Shown: piece by piece, positions 52,609 through 61,974 of the stretch
Layout of the letters: every line of letters begins with the position of its first letter
Numbering within the stretch: position 1 is the first letter of the stretch
From: Rhodococcus qingshengii JCM 15477
GTDB taxonomy: Bacteria; Actinomycetota; Actinomycetes; Mycobacteriales; Mycobacteriaceae
DNA: 64,000 nt
Assembly (NCBI RefSeq): GCF_023221595.1
Contig: NZ_CP096568.1
Location: 62,001-126,000, forward strand
Reading direction: 5' to 3'
Made by a program: the position numbers and the translations under genes
The notes under the pieces: model-generated
The model's input: the letters and a program-made list of their open reading frames with translations, nothing else
Database searches by the model: none
Told to the model about the DNA's origin: nothing

Positions 52609-53100
52609 GTGACCCGCCCCACCGATCCCGCACCGACGCTGCCGGTCGACCCCGATTCCGTTCCCCGCGAGCCGGGGCCGCTGCATGTGCGCCCCTCGGC
52701 CATCGCCGCCGTCGCCGCAGGTGGGCTGCTCGGCGCGCCGCTGCGCTACGGACTGGGCGTCGCGTTCCCCACCTCGGCCGGACAATTCCCGTGGACGACG
52801 TTCGCGATCAACATCGCCGGCGCCCTGCTGTTGGGATTGTTGCTCGAAGCCCTCACCCGCCTCGGTGAAGACGCCGGGTGGCTCCGGCGGGTGCGGTTGT
52901 GTGTCGGCACCGGTGTGCTCGGCTCGTTCACCACCTACAGCACCCTCGCCGTGGACACCGATCTGCTTCTCCGTGATCACCACCTGTGGTCCGCGGTTCT
53001 CTACGCGGTGGCCAGTGTGGCGGTCGGTCTCCTCACAACCGCCGCCGGAATCGCGGCCGGGGCACGGATCCAGACCCAACTCAAGGAGGACGGGCGGTGA
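52609..53100 (+). CDS. crcB: Fluoride channel subunit FluC 1
   Basis: 163 aa from GTG 52609, chosen because GGAAGGA lies 8 bases upstream and the earlier ATG is in the riboswitch. Four membrane helices; GGLLGAPLRYGLG, WTTFAINIAGALLLG and GTGVLGSFTTYSTLA carry the conserved Arg, Asn and Phe/Thr-rich fluoride track. It overlaps the second subunit by four bases. In actinobacteria FluC is often a heterodimer of two genes. Confidence 0.93.
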   Translation: MTRPTDPAPTLPVDPDSVPREPGPLHVRPSAIAAVAAGGLLGAPLRYGLGVAFPTSAGQFPWTTFAINIAGALLLGLLLEALTRLGEDAGWLRRVRLCVGTGVLGSFTTYSTLAVDTDLLLRDHHLWSAVLYAVASVAVGLLTTAAGIAAGARIQTQLKEDGR

Positions 53101-53462
53101 TCACACTGTGGATTGCACTCGCCGGTAGCGCCGGCGCGGTGAGCCGGTTCGTTCTCGACGGGGCGATCCGAACCCGGCGTAGTGCCGAATTCCCCTGGGC
53201 CACAGTGATCATCAACATCACCGGCTCCTTGATCCTGGGACTGGTCACCGGAGCCGTCCTCTTCCACGGCGCCTCGCGCGAGCTGCAGTTGATCGTCGGA
53301 GTCGGGTTCTGCGGCGGGTACACCACCTTCAGCACGGCAAGTTTCGAAACGGTGCGGCTGATTCAACGCCAACGCTATTGGCCCGCTTTCGGTAATGCGG
53401 TCGGGACTCTGGCCCTGACCGTGACGGCCGGCGCCGCAGGTCTCGCGTTGGCGGGACTGTGA
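53097..53462 (+). CDS. crcB: Fluoride channel subunit FluC 2
   Basis: 121 aa from GTG. AGSAGAVSRFVLDG, WATVIINITGSLILG and GVGFCGGYTTFSTASFET match the FluC family. It forms the channel with subunit 1 and exports fluoride. Translation is coupled (GTGA overlap). Confidence 0.93.
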   Translation: MITLWIALAGSAGAVSRFVLDGAIRTRRSAEFPWATVIINITGSLILGLVTGAVLFHGASRELQLIVGVGFCGGYTTFSTASFETVRLIQRQRYWPAFGNAVGTLALTVTAGAAGLALAGL

Positions 53463-53472
53463 GGAGAACACG

Positions 53473-54021
53473 ATGAGCAAAGACGCACGTCACCGGTTCA
53501 CCGAGAACTTGAGGTCACTCGAACCGCTGCATATCGACGGGCCACCGGCAGTGCCTGCGCCGGCGTGTCATCTGGTGGTCGGCTTCGACCGCAATGCCGG
53601 CTCCCATTCGGCATTGCGGTTCGCGGTCGACTTCGCGCTGCGCATCAATGCCGGTGTGCACGTGGCGCACAGTGTCGACCCGAACGATCTCCCCATCGAT
53701 CCAGATTCCCCCAACTACGAGAGGGAACTCGCCGACGGACTCGAATCCGAACGTAGCGAGGCGTGCGCGATGCTCGCACCGCTGCCCGGGAACTGGTCGT
53801 ACGACTGCACCCACGAGGATCCGATGCGGCTACTGATCTCGATCGCCGAGCGTCACGACGCGCTGATGATCATCATCGGCACTCCGCGGCGCGGCTTCGT
53901 CTCGATGATGGAACGGGTGTCCGGTGAGTCGGTGTCCGCGCACCTGATCCACAAAGGCCACCGGCCGCTGTTGATGATTCCGGCGCAGGCCCGGTTCTCC
54001 GGATGGACGGCCACACCGTGA
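53473..54021 (+). CDS. Universal stress protein 1
   Basis: 182 aa. CHLVVGFDRNAGSHSALRFA is the first strand and loop of the USP fold, then VHVAHSVDPNDLPID and ALMIIIGTPRRGFVSM. The usual ATP-binding G-x2-G-x9-G-S/T motif is only partly matched. GGAG before the ATG, 10 bp after fluC 2, same operon under the fluoride riboswitch. Paralogous to the protein at 56804-57349. Confidence 0.8.
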   Translation: MSKDARHRFTENLRSLEPLHIDGPPAVPAPACHLVVGFDRNAGSHSALRFAVDFALRINAGVHVAHSVDPNDLPIDPDSPNYERELADGLESERSEACAMLAPLPGNWSYDCTHEDPMRLLISIAERHDALMIIIGTPRRGFVSMMERVSGESVSAHLIHKGHRPLLMIPAQARFSGWTATP

Positions 54022-54070
54022 TGGCTGCTCCGCCATCGAGGACAGAGAATGACGGAAGGACACACACCTA

Positions 54071-55345
54071 GTGCCTGATCGGACCGATGGGCAGGAAATA
54101 ACCAGCACTGCTACCCGCATACCGTTGACACCGTGGCGATTCATCGTCGCGTTCGGCACGGTCAGCTTGCTCGCAGACTTCGTGTACGAGGGCGCCCGTT
54201 CGATCACCGGGCCGCTACTCGCCTCACTCGGTGCCACCGCCCTGGTCGTCGGCATCGTCACCGGTATCGGTGAAGCCGCAGCCCTGATGCTCCGACTGGT
54301 TTCAGGTCCGCTAGCGGACCGAACCCGCAAATTCTGGACATGGACCATCTCCGGCTATGCCCTGACCGTGGTGACAGTTCCGTTGCTCGGCATCGCGGGA
54401 ACACTCTGGGTGGCATGTGCATTGGTCATCGCCGAACGCGTCGGCAAAGCCGTCCGAAGCCCCGCAAAGGACACTCTCCTCTCCCACGCCACCGCTGCGA
54501 CCGGCCGCGGTCGCGGTTTCGCCGTCCACGAAGCACTCGATCAAGTCGGCGCGCTGATCGGTCCGCTGGTGGTCGCTCTCGTCCTGGCAATCACCGGCGG
54601 AGACTACGGGCCTGCATTGGGGATTCTGGCGCTACCGGGCGTGGGAGTAATCGCGATGCTGGTGTGGTTGCGAGCCCGCGTCCCCGACCCGGTGCTCTAC
54701 GAAATTCCCCACCGCACCGAGCCAGGTGAGGAGACCAACCCCGATCATCTCGCCCACGCCCCTCGAACCCACTGGTGGCAGTCTCTGCCCGAATCGTTCT
54801 GGGTCTATTCCGGGTTCTCTGCCGCGACGATGATCGGATTCGCCACCTTCGGGGTGCTCTCCTTCCATCTGGTCGCTCGCAATATCCTGCCCGCGGCTGC
54901 CGTCCCGCTCGTGTATGCCGCGGCGATGGGCGCCGACGCTGTCGCTGCACTGGTAACAGGATGGGCATACGACAAGGTCGGCGCGAAAGTACTCGGTAGT
55001 CTTCCCGTCCTTGCCGCTCTCGTGCCTGTGCTGGCATTCACCGACTCCGTGGTCGCGGTGATCGCCGGCGCGCTGGTATGGGGAGCGGCCGTCGGCGTGC
55101 AGGAGTCGACGCTGCGCGCGGTCGTCGCCGACCTCGTCCCACCACCTCGCCGTGCCACCGCCTACGGTCTTTACGCCGCGATCATCGGAGTCGCCACCGC
55201 CGTGGGCGGGGCCTTGACCGGACTCCTCTACGAAGTCTCGATCCCGATCTTGATCGGCACCGTCGTCACCATTCAAATTCTCGCTGTCGTGTGCCTGATC
55301 GGCACCACACACATTCGATCTCACACCAGTCGTTCCCCTTCCTGA
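54071..55345 (+). CDS. MFS transporter 2
   Basis: 424 aa from GTG, GGAAGGA about 10 bases upstream. About 12 hydrophobic segments; GKAVRSPAKDTLLSHAT matches the loop of MFS transporter 1, so the two belong to one subfamily. Located in the fluC transcript. Substrate unknown. Confidence 0.82.
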   Translation: MPDRTDGQEITSTATRIPLTPWRFIVAFGTVSLLADFVYEGARSITGPLLASLGATALVVGIVTGIGEAAALMLRLVSGPLADRTRKFWTWTISGYALTVVTVPLLGIAGTLWVACALVIAERVGKAVRSPAKDTLLSHATAATGRGRGFAVHEALDQVGALIGPLVVALVLAITGGDYGPALGILALPGVGVIAMLVWLRARVPDPVLYEIPHRTEPGEETNPDHLAHAPRTHWWQSLPESFWVYSGFSAATMIGFATFGVLSFHLVARNILPAAAVPLVYAAAMGADAVAALVTGWAYDKVGAKVLGSLPVLAALVPVLAFTDSVVAVIAGALVWGAAVGVQESTLRAVVADLVPPPRRATAYGLYAAIIGVATAVGGALTGLLYEVSIPILIGTVVTIQILAVVCLIGTTHIRSHTSRSPS

Positions 55346-55374
55346 ATTCATCCTCCGATCGGACGGTTCCTTTC

Positions 55375-56103
55375 GTGTCCCACCACCCCGATACCCCTGG
55401 CCAACCGTGGATCCGGCCGCTGATCGCGGCGATCACCTGTTTTGCCGTGTTGCTCGTCGTCGGTGTCTTCTCGAAGACGTGGGTCATCGAGCACGGACTG
55501 GATCTCGACGAAGGGATCGAACGCCACCGCACATCGTGGGGCGTCGTGTTGGCTGAGGTGGTGACCGATTGTGCGCAACCTGCGGTCGGAGTCGGCGTCG
55601 TCTTCGTTCTCGCAGCCTGGCTCGGGATGCGTCGGCGCCGCTCGGACGCGATCCTCGTTCTGGCGATCATGGCGGGAACACTGATCGTCTCGACCGTCGC
55701 CAAGTATGCAATCCGGGAGCCCCGGCCTCCGGTGTCGTTGTGGGCGATGACGCCGGACACACACTGGTCGTTCCCCTCTGGACATACCGCCGTGGCAGCG
55801 GCGGGTGTCGGCATCATTGTTCTGCTGACCGCACACTCACGCTCGGCACTGCGCAGGGGCGCCCGTCTTCTCGCAGTCCTGTTCGCCCTCACCGTCGCCG
55901 CATCACGCCTGTATCTGGGGGTGCACTACCCCAGCGACGTGATTGCCAGCTTCCTCGCCGCCGCCACCGCCATTCTCGCGGTTCATGTCGGCTCTCACAT
56001 CCCTGCCGGGTTCCGCTTGGTGACCGGCCGATGGCTACGTAATGGCATCGACGCGCCGAATGTCGTTGACATCGAAGAACCGATGAGAGAGGACTCGTCA
56101 TGA
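55375..56103 (+). CDS. PAP2-family phosphatase 2
   Basis: 242 aa from GTG. Acid-phosphatase motifs KYAIREPRPP, HWSFPSGHTAVAAAG and ASRLYLGVHYPSD are present, with several membrane helices. It overlaps the histidine phosphatase by four bases (ATGA). Together with the gene at 48630 it gives the island two such enzymes. Confidence 0.88.
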   Translation: MSHHPDTPGQPWIRPLIAAITCFAVLLVVGVFSKTWVIEHGLDLDEGIERHRTSWGVVLAEVVTDCAQPAVGVGVVFVLAAWLGMRRRRSDAILVLAIMAGTLIVSTVAKYAIREPRPPVSLWAMTPDTHWSFPSGHTAVAAAGVGIIVLLTAHSRSALRRGARLLAVLFALTVAASRLYLGVHYPSDVIASFLAAATAILAVHVGSHIPAGFRLVTGRWLRNGIDAPNVVDIEEPMREDSS

Positions 56104-56663
56104 CCTCGCAGCTCTACCTCGTCCGCCACGGACAAACCGCCCTCAACGCCGAAGGCCGCCTACGCGGCCTGGCCGATCCACCGCTCGACGAGATCGGCGA
56201 GCGACAAGCCGCCGCCGTAGCGAGGGCCCTGAGCGATATCGGAGCGAGCCTTGTTCTGTCCAGTCCACTCCGCCGCGCCGTCCGCACCGCGCAGATCATC
56301 GCCGAGGCGCTGGGCATAGAGCAGCGCATCGATGCACGCTTGAACGACCGCGACTACGGGTTCTGGACCGGGCACCGTAAGAGTGAGGTACTAGCAGAAT
56401 GGGGCACCGTCGATGCAGCGCCCGGGGTGGAGACGTCCGAGACGGTTCTTACCCGTGTCCTGCCCGCACTCGACGAATTCGCGGTACCGGGCGCCGATTC
56501 GACACCGTTGATCGTCGTCACCCACGACGCCGTCATCCGGCCACTGATGCTGCACATCGACCCGGACGCAACGACGATCACCGTCCCCACAGGGTCCTAC
56601 CAGGTGCTCATCTACCTCGAGGGGAGGTGGAGAATCGATCTCATCGATCAGCAACCCCTCTGA
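56100..56663 (+). CDS. Histidine phosphatase (phosphoglycerate-mutase family)
   Basis: 187 aa. LYLVRHGQTALNAEGRLRG is the catalytic RHG motif with phospho-histidine; NDRDYGFWTGH and VVTHDAVIRPLML complete the active site. It could be a phosphoglycerate mutase (the step before enolase) or a broad phosphatase; the sequence does not decide. Confidence 0.85.
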   Translation: MTSQLYLVRHGQTALNAEGRLRGLADPPLDEIGERQAAAVARALSDIGASLVLSSPLRRAVRTAQIIAEALGIEQRIDARLNDRDYGFWTGHRKSEVLAEWGTVDAAPGVETSETVLTRVLPALDEFAVPGADSTPLIVVTHDAVIRPLMLHIDPDATTITVPTGSYQVLIYLEGRWRIDLIDQQPL

Positions 56664-56803
56664 CCATCACCTCGGATGAAAAGCGTCACCCATCCCGTCC
56701 CGGTGCCCGGCAGTGCGACTGCCCTTGCGAGCCTGCGAATTCCGGGCGAGCCTGCGACTTCCGGCACCAGATGCGATGGTCGTCCACCGTTCCAGGAGAC
56801 CCC

Positions 56804-57349
56804 ATGAACAGCCAGCAGAAGATTTCGCACGCGGCGCACTCACCACTGACCTGTCATCTGCACGAAACCCGCTCACATCTACCCGTCGCAGGTCACATCG
56901 TTGCCGGCCTCGGTTCCGGCGCCCCTAGCAGTAACGCACTGACATTCGCCACGGATTTCGCAGCGAAGCAGGGCGCAGCATTGCATATCGTGCACTGCAT
57001 CGACGTCGAAGACATGCCCGTCGAAACCGATTCCCCCTATTACGAAGATCGCTTCCACCAGGCTGTCACCGCCCAACGCGATCGCGCACTCGCGATACTG
57101 CACGCCTTCCCCGGTAACTGGACCTACGACTGCCAGCGCGCCGAACCTGCACAATATTTGATGACAATCGCCGACACATACGGGGCCTTCGTCATCGTGA
57201 TCGGCGCTCCGCGCCTGGGAGCGGTATCGGCCGGCGGCACTCTGTTCCACACCTCGGTCTCGAGCCGACTGGCCCGTCAGAACCGGTATGCACTGCTCCT
57301 GATTCCGGCTACCGTCTCCGCTGCAGCGTGGCCGGACAAATCCACGTGA
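56804..57349 (+). CDS. Universal stress protein 2
   Basis: 181 aa from ATG with AGGAGA before it. HIVAGLGSGAPSSNALTFAT, LHIVHCIDVEDMPVETDSPY and FVIVIGAPRLGAV match universal stress protein 1. It is separated from the preceding gene by 140 bp and ends the fluoride-linked block. Confidence 0.8.
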   Translation: MNSQQKISHAAHSPLTCHLHETRSHLPVAGHIVAGLGSGAPSSNALTFATDFAAKQGAALHIVHCIDVEDMPVETDSPYYEDRFHQAVTAQRDRALAILHAFPGNWTYDCQRAEPAQYLMTIADTYGAFVIVIGAPRLGAVSAGGTLFHTSVSSRLARQNRYALLLIPATVSAAAWPDKST

Positions 57350-57448
57350 CTGTGTCGGCATTTCGCGCGCCCCGCCGTTCCGCGATGCGATAACGACGGA
57401 CTGCTGTTCACCTGGTGACGACAGAGTACTGCGCTGATGCGAGACCGC

Positions 57449-57828
57449 TCAGAGTAGAGATTTCTCCGTGACGACACGCTGCCCGCGGAGAAGAACGCAC
57501 ATAAACTCATCCGCCAATCGGTAGTACATCTGTCGACCGTCTCGTGTCCGAAACAATCTTGCGATCATGAAGCATACGAACAGCATGCGAGACCGCCGAT
57601 GCTGTCATTCCTGTCCACGGCCATGTCCGTGACGCACAGGGGCCCAGTGCTCAAGCAGCACAGTATTCGTAGTCTATTCGGATCTGCCATCGCCTCGAAG
57701 CGGTTGCGCCACAAGTCGATGTCGCATCCGGAGAAGAGGCCGGGTTCAGTCTGCGCATAGGTCTGTCTGCGAACCTCGCGTAAGCCGTGAATACTTCGGA
57801 TCGCGCCCAGGCCCGCCCGCAGCATCAA
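57449..57828 (-). pseudogene. ArsR-family repressor with frameshifts
   Basis: The start of the HTH domain reads FEAMADPNRLRILCCLSTGP and LCVTDMAV, a typical ArsR winged helix. The frame is then broken; other frames continue with SAVSHAVRMLHDRKIVSDT and DGRQMYYRLADEFM, the recognition helix and wing, up to a stop at 57449. Two single-base shifts explain the breaks. The start is uncertain. It is presumably inactive. Confidence 0.7.
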
Positions 57829-57841
57829 TGAATGGTGCCAG

Positions 57842-57855
57842 AATTGATATCAATT
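57842..57855. promoter_or_regulatory. Perfect palindrome upstream of the ArsR remnant
   Basis: AATTGATATCAATT, a perfect 14-base palindrome just upstream of the broken ArsR gene. AT-rich palindromes of this kind are typical operator sites of ArsR repressors. Confidence 0.5.
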
Positions 57856-57974
57856 TGTTTGCATTCGACTTTCGCAACCCCACAATGTCCGATTTCTGTC
57901 TCATTTTCAGGCGATGGCGGCATCAGACACGCCGGCAAGCTGCTCTCTAGTGCAACAAGTCAAGTCGACAGTGG

Positions 57975-58847
57975 TCAGAGCATGTTCCAGTCGATGCTGG
58001 CCCGGGTGAGACCCTCGATCCATTTCACGATGGGGTCGCTTTTGCCCTGTGGCCAGTAGGGATGCCGTTCGCCGCTTGTCCGCCATCCGAGTTCGGTGAG
58101 GAACAGATTGCATGTGTGCTGTCTGGAAGCGACCCGCCGCCAGTGCGGTGAGACCAGCAATGCGGCGGTGTTGACGACGTTGGGGTAGCTCGCCGCCAAA
58201 TATTCGCAGTCGTCGAGGGCGATGAACCGCCTCGCATTCGGCTGGAGGATGCCGAGTCTTTCCTTGACGCCGCTGCACGCGGGAAATGAGACGAGGTTGT
58301 TCCACACTCCGCGAGCGACGTCGAAGGCGTATTGGGTCGGTTGCGGTCCGCGTCGTTGCGCCAAGCGCCGATGTCTGGAATGAGCGGCCAGGACTGCTGG
58401 TGTGTCGCTGACATCGAGCACGCGGCCGCGATCGAATTGCCCACCGCTGAACCAGATCTGGTGCATCGGGCAGGCATGGACGTACGACGGGTAGTAGCGG
58501 GTCACTGGGCCACCTCGGTGACGGTTCGTGCAGGCAGGGCAGGCCGGTCGCGGCCAGTCCGCGAAGCGGGCAGAGTCGGTGTGCCAGTTCGACAACTGAG
58601 GAAGCGTGCGTGTGAGCTGCTCGCGTGAATAACCGGTGATGGCGACGAGCCTGGCGAGGTTACCGAGCCGGATGCGTAATCCCAGCCGCGTGGGGTCGAG
58701 CCCGAGGTGACGCTTCAGTGCGTCGTTGCTGATGTGGTTGACGACGGCGAGTCTGCGTAGGTAGGACTCGATCGTCTCGTTCATCGAGGGCGGGATGGGA
58801 ATGGGCAGCGGGCGCGCTTGCCCGCTCAGGCGCCGCCGAGAGGTCAT
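57975..58847 (-). CDS. tniQ: TniQ-family target-site protein
   Basis: 290 aa. ESYLRRLAVVNHISNDALKR and an N-terminal Cys/His zinc region (CPACTNRH, YVHACPMHQIWF) are TniQ/TnsD features; such proteins direct target choice. The start overlaps the TniB stop (ATGA). Confidence 0.82.
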   Translation of the reverse strand: MTSRRRLSGQARPLPIPIPPSMNETIESYLRRLAVVNHISNDALKRHLGLDPTRLGLRIRLGNLARLVAITGYSREQLTRTLPQLSNWHTDSARFADWPRPACPACTNRHRGGPVTRYYPSYVHACPMHQIWFSGGQFDRGRVLDVSDTPAVLAAHSRHRRLAQRRGPQPTQYAFDVARGVWNNLVSFPACSGVKERLGILQPNARRFIALDDCEYLAASYPNVVNTAALLVSPHWRRVASRQHTCNLFLTELGWRTSGERHPYWPQGKSDPIVKWIEGLTRASIDWNML

Positions 58848-59893
58848 GCAACGCCACTTCGCTTGGCCGAACCCTTGCCGGGAGCCAACTCCGGCTGAAT
58901 GTTGGCGGCGCGGTCGAGTCGCTGGGCGTCGAGATGAGCTTTGGTGACCTTCTCGCTGCCATCGAGGATTGCGTCGATGGCAGCTCCCCGGATGAGGTGG
59001 GACAGGCTCCCGAGCATGCCGTTGGTGCGCTGGTAGAGATATTGGCCCTGACGGGCGAGGGTGCCGGGTTTGTGCCGATGCAGGCGGAGCGCTTGCTCGA
59101 GTGTGACGATGAGAGCGCGCCAGTGTTCGCGCTGCGCGGTGCTGCCGTAGGCGAACGGGTGGGTGGAAATAGTGGCGAAGCGGCCGGCGATCTGGCGGCC
59201 GCGGATGCCGGAAAACAAGCCTGCATGTTCGACGTCGATTCCGGCGTAGACGAATGTCGCCGGGATGCGCTCGGAGAAGTATTTCAGTTGATCGGAGACC
59301 TCTGCACCCGCTCGGGTGGTCAGCGAAATGTTGTGGATCTCATCGACGAGGACCAGATCGCAGCCGACGTCGCAGAGGACCGCGCAGACGGAATTAGTGA
59401 TGTCGGTGAGATTGGCGCGGCCCGTGACCGGGAGACCGAGGAACCGCGCGAATTCGACCGCGACCATGCGCGCAGTCGCAGCCGGGGGCAAGGTGATGTA
59501 GACGACCGGAATCCGTGTCCCCCGAACCGGATTGCGCAAACGCGTTCGAAGCTCATGGGCCAGCCCCAACTGGGTCAACGCGGTGGTCTTGCCCGTACCC
59601 GCGCCGCCGGTGACGATCAGCCCGCGCCGAGCCGATATCTGGCGGCGATTGAGAATCAACAGCCGCCGAACGGTTTTCGTGATGTCCTGGATGGCAGGGG
59701 TGTTCACCACGATCAGTTCGGAGTGGTAGTCCAGCCGGGTGTCGTCGTAGTCGGCGCGTTCGGACGGTGCCAGCTCGCACCAATCTCCGCGCAGCTCAGG
59801 CGCAGAGCGGTCACGGCCAACCCAGCGATTCCAGCCCTCCTTGGTGGTCAGTGGGGCGTCCGGTGGCGGGTCGAATTCACTCATGCTGGTCAC
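58844..59893 (-). CDS. tniB: TniB/TnsC-like AAA+ transposition regulator
   Basis: 349 aa from a GTG overlapping the TniA stop. Walker A GGAGTGKT lies near residue 97, Walker B as DLVLVDEIHNIS, and a late Arg-rich helix follows. The family selects targets and activates the transposase in an ATP-dependent way. Confidence 0.88.
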   Translation of the reverse strand: MTSMSEFDPPPDAPLTTKEGWNRWVGRDRSAPELRGDWCELAPSERADYDDTRLDYHSELIVVNTPAIQDITKTVRRLLILNRRQISARRGLIVTGGAGTGKTTALTQLGLAHELRTRLRNPVRGTRIPVVYITLPPAATARMVAVEFARFLGLPVTGRANLTDITNSVCAVLCDVGCDLVLVDEIHNISLTTRAGAEVSDQLKYFSERIPATFVYAGIDVEHAGLFSGIRGRQIAGRFATISTHPFAYGSTAQREHWRALIVTLEQALRLHRHKPGTLARQGQYLYQRTNGMLGSLSHLIRGAAIDAILDGSEKVTKAHLDAQRLDRAANIQPELAPGKGSAKRSGVA

Positions 59894-61974
59894 AGCCACC
59901 TCTCGGCCTCCGCGGCGGCATCGAAGACACCGAACGGGATCACAGTGCCCAGCTCGCCTTCATCACCGCCGCTGTCCTCGTCGAAGTCGTCACCACCGTC
60001 GAGCACACGCAGATCGACCGGCACGACAGTGGCTCGCTCAGGTGCCGCAGCCCGGGTACGTGCCGCCACCTTGCGATCAGCCTTGGTCCTGGCCGCCGAC
60101 TGCGTATCCGGGCCCGCGGACGCGCGATCCAGCAGATCCGCCAGCGCCCGCGCGGTCGCGGTCTCCACCGGTTCAGCTGTCGGCCCGGCGTCGGCGACGA
60201 TCTGGCGGGCGTGACGCCAGGTAAAGTCCGCGAACGGAGCCGACACCATCGGCAGATGCGTCCAGGTCGCTCGGATCCAACCACCTTCGTAGTGGTTACG
60301 AACGAACACCTGCGACAGGTCGTACGGGTCGTAGCGGACTTCCCAAGCCCCGTTGTGCGCGGTGACACCGGAATGCTGGCGGCGATAGGGATTGAACCCG
60401 CGATCGTCGTACGTGCGCCGGTCGAGGCGCACCCCGTAATCGTTGATGGCGCGCCATTGCGAAGGCAGCAGTTCGATGTAGTCCTCACCGCTGAGCATCA
60501 ACGGCAGATAGCCTGCGGCGCTGACCAGCACCGCGTACATCTCGTTCGGTGACACCGCCTGACCGCTGTCGGGACTGCGCAGCCCGTCGTGTGGACGGCG
60601 CTGCCAGTGAATCACCCACTCGTCGAACAGATCCTGCAGTTGCGCCAACGACCACGCAGCTTCGTCCTCGACATGCGCGCCGCGGCGGCCGACATCGCGG
60701 CCGACGTAACCGGCGACATACTGGCAGAACAGGGTGTTGATCGAGGAAAATGTCCGCTCGATCACGCTGTTGTCGGTCGGCGTGCGCGGATGGGACGGCT
60801 GAACCGACATGCCCAGCGTCTGACATGACCGCAGGAACGTTTCGGACAGGTAGACCTTTCCGCGGTCGCAGCCGATCGTCTCCGGGACGATTACCGGTTT
60901 CGCCGCAGCCTGCTCCATACGGATGTCGATGTCGGCCAGACTGCGATACGGCAACCGCGACACCGACATCCGCAACGTCTCTGCCCAACCCGGGCGCATC
61001 GGCTCAGGTACCAGCATCCGCGCCAGCAGCATGGATGCATCCACAGCCTTGGTACCGACCGGGCGGAGCACTCCCGCCGCGATCGTGCGCGTTGCGACAT
61101 CGACCGCTGCGGTCAACTCGACTCGTCGGGCGCTCCCGTCGTCGAAGACTGCCAACACGTCCAAGGGTGTCGTGTCGATCTGAACGTGTTGTCCCGGCCG
61201 CGACGCCCATGTCGCGGTGAAGGGGCCGGTCGGCCGATTCGCCGCGGATCGCCGCGTCTTCGCCGAACCGAACGTGTGCTGTCCCGTCGACAGCGCTGTC
61301 ACCAACCGGTTGAATGTCGCCTTCGACGGCATCGCGACCGCCCCGTCACCGTGCCGTTGCACCAGAAGCATTTCTACCTGCCGGCGCAGTCGATCCCGGG
61401 TTCCGGTGGACCGTTTCGTTTCCCCGTCCAACGCATCCAGGACCGCTGCCACCACGCGCTCGTCAGTGCGCCGATAGGTCGACGACGGCCGTGTCACCCT
61501 GCCGTCGACCAGCCCGCGCACGCCGCCGGAACGATAGCGGCTGCGCATCCGCTGAACCGTGATCGCGCTGGTCGGGAACCCCGCTGCAGTCAATTCGGCG
61601 GCCTTGGCTGCCTCGCGCTGGCGAATGGTGGTCCGCGCCGGGTCGTACTCGGGTCGAGGAGTGGCTCCTGGATCCGCTCCGGGCGGCAACCCGGTTTGGA
61701 CCTCGACGACGTGTCGTTCCCAGTCACGAGCTCGCTCGGTGGCATTAGCAGGAACGTCGGCGAGGCTCTGCCCAGCCAGTCCACCCGACCCGAACCCGGC
61801 GTCGGACTGGCCGAGGATTGCGAACCCCGGCGAGTCCACCAGATGCGACACCAGAACCACCGACGCGGTCCCATCTGCCGCTTCCAACCTCACCCGTACA
61901 CCGGACAGTGCCACCACCAGATGCTCGTCGTCGTCGAAAAATATGCGGTCTCCGACCTTCAGCAGCTTCGTCAT
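59890..61974 (-). CDS. tniA: TniA/TnsB-like DDE transposase
   Basis: 694 aa from MTKLLKVGDRIFFDDDEH. Catalytic residues by position: Asp 267 (HVQIDTTPLDV), Asp 370 (TIGCDRGKVYLS) and Glu 406 (TDNSVIERTFSS), spaced D-35-E as in Mu/Tn7-type transposases. N-terminal HTH region (TTIRQREAAKAAELTAAGFP) and C-terminal beta-barrel plus Asp/Glu-rich tail. The start overlaps the TnsA stop (ATGA). Confidence 0.92.
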   Translation of the reverse strand: MTKLLKVGDRIFFDDDEHLVVALSGVRVRLEAADGTASVVLVSHLVDSPGFAILGQSDAGFGSGGLAGQSLADVPANATERARDWERHVVEVQTGLPPGADPGATPRPEYDPARTTIRQREAAKAAELTAAGFPTSAITVQRMRSRYRSGGVRGLVDGRVTRPSSTYRRTDERVVAAVLDALDGETKRSTGTRDRLRRQVEMLLVQRHGDGAVAMPSKATFNRLVTALSTGQHTFGSAKTRRSAANRPTGPFTATWASRPGQHVQIDTTPLDVLAVFDDGSARRVELTAAVDVATRTIAAGVLRPVGTKAVDASMLLARMLVPEPMRPGWAETLRMSVSRLPYRSLADIDIRMEQAAAKPVIVPETIGCDRGKVYLSETFLRSCQTLGMSVQPSHPRTPTDNSVIERTFSSINTLFCQYVAGYVGRDVGRRGAHVEDEAAWSLAQLQDLFDEWVIHWQRRPHDGLRSPDSGQAVSPNEMYAVLVSAAGYLPLMLSGEDYIELLPSQWRAINDYGVRLDRRTYDDRGFNPYRRQHSGVTAHNGAWEVRYDPYDLSQVFVRNHYEGGWIRATWTHLPMVSAPFADFTWRHARQIVADAGPTAEPVETATARALADLLDRASAGPDTQSAARTKADRKVAARTRAAAPERATVVPVDLRVLDGGDDFDEDSGGDEGELGTVIPFGVFDAAAEAERWL

